Below, piece by piece: positions 32,895 to 34,832 of a DNA stretch of 34,832 nt. The stretch covers positions 1-34,832 of the forward strand of contig JAUWJK010000007.1 in assembly GCA_030607735.1 (NCBI GenBank), read 5' to 3'. This DNA comes from Candidatus Bathyarchaeota archaeon (GTDB taxonomy: Archaea; Thermoproteota; Bathyarchaeia; Bathyarchaeales; Bathycorpusculaceae). How positions within the stretch are numbered: the stretch's first letter is position 1; every line of letters begins with the position of its first letter. Both the position numbers and the translations under genes were made by a program. The notes under the pieces were generated by a model. It ran no database searches. It had not been told where the DNA came from and worked only from the letters and a program-made list of their open reading frames with translations.

Positions 32895-32945
32895 TTCCCT
32901 ATTCACTAGCTTAAAAATGAGCTTCGCAAACCAATGAATAGGGAA
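32895..32945. repeat. 11-bp perfect inverted repeat with nested hairpin
   Basis: TTCCCTATTCA (32895-32905) and TGAATAGGGAA (32935-32945) are perfect reverse complements separated by 29 nt. Inside, GCTT-AAAAAT-GAGC forms a second small hairpin. It lies directly upstream of the NUMOD3-type gene, in a region (32870-33285) that otherwise contains only the broken zinc-finger ORF. Possible recombination site, operator or origin structure. Confidence 0.55.
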
Positions 32946-32977
32946 ATTAATTAGATTCTGCTTGACTCTAAAATTTT

Positions 32978-33193
32978 TTACTCCTTTGTCTTTCTAATCA
33001 AATAAACAGGAAAAGTTTTTCCACTCTTTTTTTGCATATGACCTACAGAGCACTTCATGAAAATCGATGCTTCATTTTCCCATACCTTTGTTTTTGGGTG
33101 GTCACACCAGCTCGTTTATCTTCCTCTCCTAACTTTTCTTTGAATTTCAGCAAACTCTAACAATAACGCTTCTTGTTTTTCTTCAGTCAACAT
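32978..33193 (-). pseudogene. Small zinc-finger-like ORF interrupted by in-frame TAA
   Basis: On the reverse strand ATG 33193 opens a 25-residue ORF (MLTEEKQEALLLEFAEIQRK...) that stops at TAA 33116-33118. The same frame continues for 45 codons, with TSWCDHPKTKVWENEAS and MKCSVGHMQKKSGKTF, ending at TAA 32978-32980. CxxH-like (WCDH) and CSVGH suggest a zinc site. It is either one broken gene or two tiny genes. AAGGAAAG precedes the ATG. Confidence 0.4.
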
Positions 33194-33285
33194 TTATTTT
33201 CTTTCCTTATCTTTCTTCAATTTTTCAAACTTCCAAATTATTAGTGAACCCTTAATCTGCTGGATGACCTTCAGCCTTTCAGATA

Positions 33286-33546
33286 TCAATGTTTGAGCTC
33301 CCTTTTTCTAAAATTTTGTTTTAATTCATCCAATTGGAGTTGAAGGTTTTCCAGCTTATATTGACTAAACAGTGTTCCATAACTGTTGATAGCTTTCAAA
33401 AGAACGTGACTCCAAGAAATTTGATTCTTGGTTTTCTTAGCTTTTTTCTTCGGGTCGAAACTGCGTAATTTGGCTACCTCTATTAAATCGTCCAAAACAT
33501 CAAATAGACCATTTAATGAGCGTGTTTCAGATTTGTTAGTTTTCAT
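33286..33546 (-). CDS. Hypothetical protein
   Basis: The 86-residue protein is basic and mostly helical, with SLNGLFDVLDDLIEVAKL near the N terminus, a Lys-rich patch (DPKKKAKKTKNQ) and a C-terminal amphipathic helix YKLENLQLQLDELKQNF that could form a coiled coil. Not recognised. Its ATG overlaps the stop of the upstream gene by 11 bp, so the two are probably coexpressed. Confidence 0.55.
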   Translation of the reverse strand: MKTNKSETRSLNGLFDVLDDLIEVAKLRSFDPKKKAKKTKNQISWSHVLLKAINSYGTLFSQYKLENLQLQLDELKQNFRKRELKH

Positions 33547-34276
33547 TTAACTCACCCAAAACAACAGATTCAAGAATCATAAAAGCTTCAGTAGCTTCCT
33601 TCAATACTCTATGACTTTTAAACCATTTTGTAAAGATAACCCTAGCCTTTATGTTATTAGGTAAGTCAGGATTTGAAAAGAACCAAAGCAAATATAATTT
33701 ATCTAACCTATCTCTAATCGAAATATGTAACTTTTTAGGTGGTTCTGTTAGATAAACAAACTCAAAACTATGTAAAGAATCAGTAGGAAATCCTGAATCT
33801 ATCAAAAAGACCTTTGAACCTTCCTGAACATGTTTAAAAATCTGGAAAAATAGCTTTGAATAAAAATTAGTATTAAAAACCTTCGGATAAAAAGGATTAA
33901 ACGGTTCCAAACTAGACATTTTTGGGTGAATTTCATGGTCAATAGTCATTGGATGATAAGGATTTGTTTGTTCAGCATACACTACATTTGGGTCATAATC
34001 AACATATTCAAGTGAACAAAAATCATTCTGGAAATCTCGATACACTTTTTCCCTATCCCTTTCGAGTTTAGAAGGCTTCTTAGGCGTAGGATGCTTATTT
34101 TTTAGATTCTTAATTTGCTTTTCAACTCTGGAAAAAGATTCAGCATCGATTAAAGAAGGAGTTGCGCGCGCGCCCAACGACTGGAAAATAAACCAGTCAA
34201 AGGGTCTAAAGAGGTTCGATGATACAAAAGGGGAACTAAAACCACCTTTACTTGACAGTGTACGGAGCCAACCCAC
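33536..34276 (-). CDS. Hypothetical protein of the mobile region
   Basis: Not recognised. The frame of 246 residues has a GTG start at 34276, but that codon lies in a hairpin and the first 45 residues (with a run encoded by CGCGCGCG) look atypical, so the true start may be a TTG further in. The body is charged then aromatic-rich (YRDFQNDFCSLEYVDYDP, YPKVFNTNFYSKLFFQIFKH), with VFLIDSGFPTDS as a possible strand-loop and a C-terminal helical part (RLDKLYLLWFFSNPDLPNNI). No membrane segment. Together with the next gene it probably forms a two-gene element operon. Confidence 0.5.
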   Translation of the reverse strand: MGWLRTLSSKGGFSSPFVSSNLFRPFDWFIFQSLGARATPSLIDAESFSRVEKQIKNLKNKHPTPKKPSKLERDREKVYRDFQNDFCSLEYVDYDPNVVYAEQTNPYHPMTIDHEIHPKMSSLEPFNPFYPKVFNTNFYSKLFFQIFKHVQEGSKVFLIDSGFPTDSLHSFEFVYLTEPPKKLHISIRDRLDKLYLLWFFSNPDLPNNIKARVIFTKWFKSHRVLKEATEAFMILESVVLGELNEN

Positions 34277-34293
34277 ACAGCACAGGGTTGGCT
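34266..34293. repeat. 9-bp perfect hairpin
   Basis: AGCCAACCC (34266-34274) and GGGTTGGCT (34285-34293) with a 10-nt loop ACACAGCACA. It spans the GTG assigned as start of the leftward hypothetical gene. It could be a terminator-like, operator or replication/nicking structure. Confidence 0.55.
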
Positions 34294-34423
34294 ACAACAA
34301 AAACATACCTTTCACTGATAATATTAGCAGGAATACAGAAGCACTCATTAAAATCAAAGTTTGGAACAACGAAGTTTATTAAAACAACAATAATTAGATG
34401 CTAGGAGCAGGAAAATAAGAATA

Positions 34424-34705
34424 ATGAACAAAATTTATCCTTCCAAGAATCATCCTAATGGTCTAAAAACTTATCCCTACTACATGATATGGAATAATAA
34501 AATTTTTACAACCGGGAGTCATCCTAATGGTCTAAAAACTTATCCCTACTACATAATAAGGGAAAATAAAATTTTTACAACCGCGAGTCATCCTGATGGT
34601 CTAAAAACTTATCCCTACTACATAATAAAGGAAAATAAAATTTTTACAACCGCGAGTCATCCTAATGGTCTAAAAACTGAACCCTACTACATAATAAAAG
34701 AATAG
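34424..34705 (+). CDS. Short tandem-repeat protein (23-residue units)
   Basis: The 93-residue protein is nearly all repeat: four units beginning HPNGLKTYPYYMI, HPNGLKTYPYYII, HPDGLKTYPYYII and HPNGLKTEPYYII, each followed by about NNKIFTTGS or ENKIFTTAS; the last is cut after YYIIKE. The pattern of alternating aromatic/hydrophobic residues suggests beta-strands in a small closed barrel or propeller-like fold. No signal peptide, no membrane segment. Function unknown. The ATG follows TAGGAGCAGG, a fair ribosome-binding site, and a TATA-like GTTTATTAAA lies about 50 nt upstream. Confidence 0.6.
   Translation: MNKIYPSKNHPNGLKTYPYYMIWNNKIFTTGSHPNGLKTYPYYIIRENKIFTTASHPDGLKTYPYYIIKENKIFTTASHPNGLKTEPYYIIKE
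34451..34705 (+). repeat. 69-bp tandem direct repeats
   Basis: Units start at 34451, 34520, 34589 and 34658, exactly 69 bp (23 codons) apart; the last is incomplete. The 33-nt core that encodes HPNGLKTYPYY is almost invariant at DNA level, with most changes in the second half of the first unit. Such high nucleotide identity implies recent amplification. Confidence 0.9.
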
Positions 34706-34832
34706 TTTTTTTTGGTCTTTTGGTTAGTTAAATTTATACTATAAAATCTCGCCGTTTGTATTGAGTATGGTCTAAGAATATGTACAAATGTTAACACGAC
34801 ACATTCAAAAAGTTTATATTTTTCTATATAAT

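Noticed and set aside
34451-34705. Repeats as a CRISPR array
   Set aside because: The units are contiguous 69-bp tandem copies in one reading frame, without unique spacers or a cas gene nearby.

Overview
The window looks like a chromosomal segment of an AT-rich mesophilic archaeon. Signs of Archaea are the secE-spt5-rpl11-rpl1-rpl10 cluster, pantoate kinase with an archaeal-type CoaD, D-aminoacyl-tRNA deacylase DtdA, NucS, the repair protein Nre, a ~325-nt SRP (7S) RNA, and TATA-like boxes about 25 nt upstream of RNA genes. Gene content and style would suit the Bathyarchaeia or a related Thermoproteota lineage, but that placement is inference.

Region 1 (1-4501) is a vitamin and cofactor block. 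An ECF transporter S component is translationally coupled to pantoate kinase and CoaD. A convergent gene fuses a ribbon-helix-helix DNA-binding domain to an AIR-synthase-like domain. Divergent from it is a second ECF S component coupled to a stand-alone AIR-synthase-like kinase; this pair resembles the CblT/CblS alpha-ribazole salvage pair. The fusion may be a sensor/repressor that evolved from the enzyme beside it. This is the most interesting unit in the window.

Region 2 (4515-12160) holds tRNA-Lys, trmO, cutA and a complete tryptophan operon trpEGDCFBA with overlapping genes. The trpE 5' end is odd: conserved-looking N-terminal sequence extends upstream of the only in-frame ATG, but the frame has no usable start unless a one-base shift is assumed. 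A palindrome and a TATA-like box lie upstream.

Region 3 (12310-15350) holds SRP RNA, a small membrane protein, tRNA-Asp and a two-gene DrrAB-like ABC exporter.

Region 4 (15427-26527) holds a reverse-strand glycerol-3-phosphate dehydrogenase-type operon (GlpA-like, FAD/NAD oxidoreductase, DUF1667), nre, a coiled-coil protein, a membrane-anchored beta-helix protein, a zinc-ribbon membrane protein, inorganic pyrophosphatase, nucS, a methyltransferase and a decayed 4Fe-4S protein gene.

Region 5 (26545-30277) is the reverse-strand ribosomal/secretion cluster (secE, spt5, L11, L1, L10; no L12 here) followed upstream by dtdA.

Region 6 (about 30380-34832) looks like an integrated element or its remnant: tyrosine recombinase, GIY-YIG protein, free-standing NUMOD3-type protein, orphan ORFs, a broken small zinc-finger ORF, inverted repeats and a 69-bp tandem repeat that encodes a repeat protein. 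Its outer boundary lies beyond the window.
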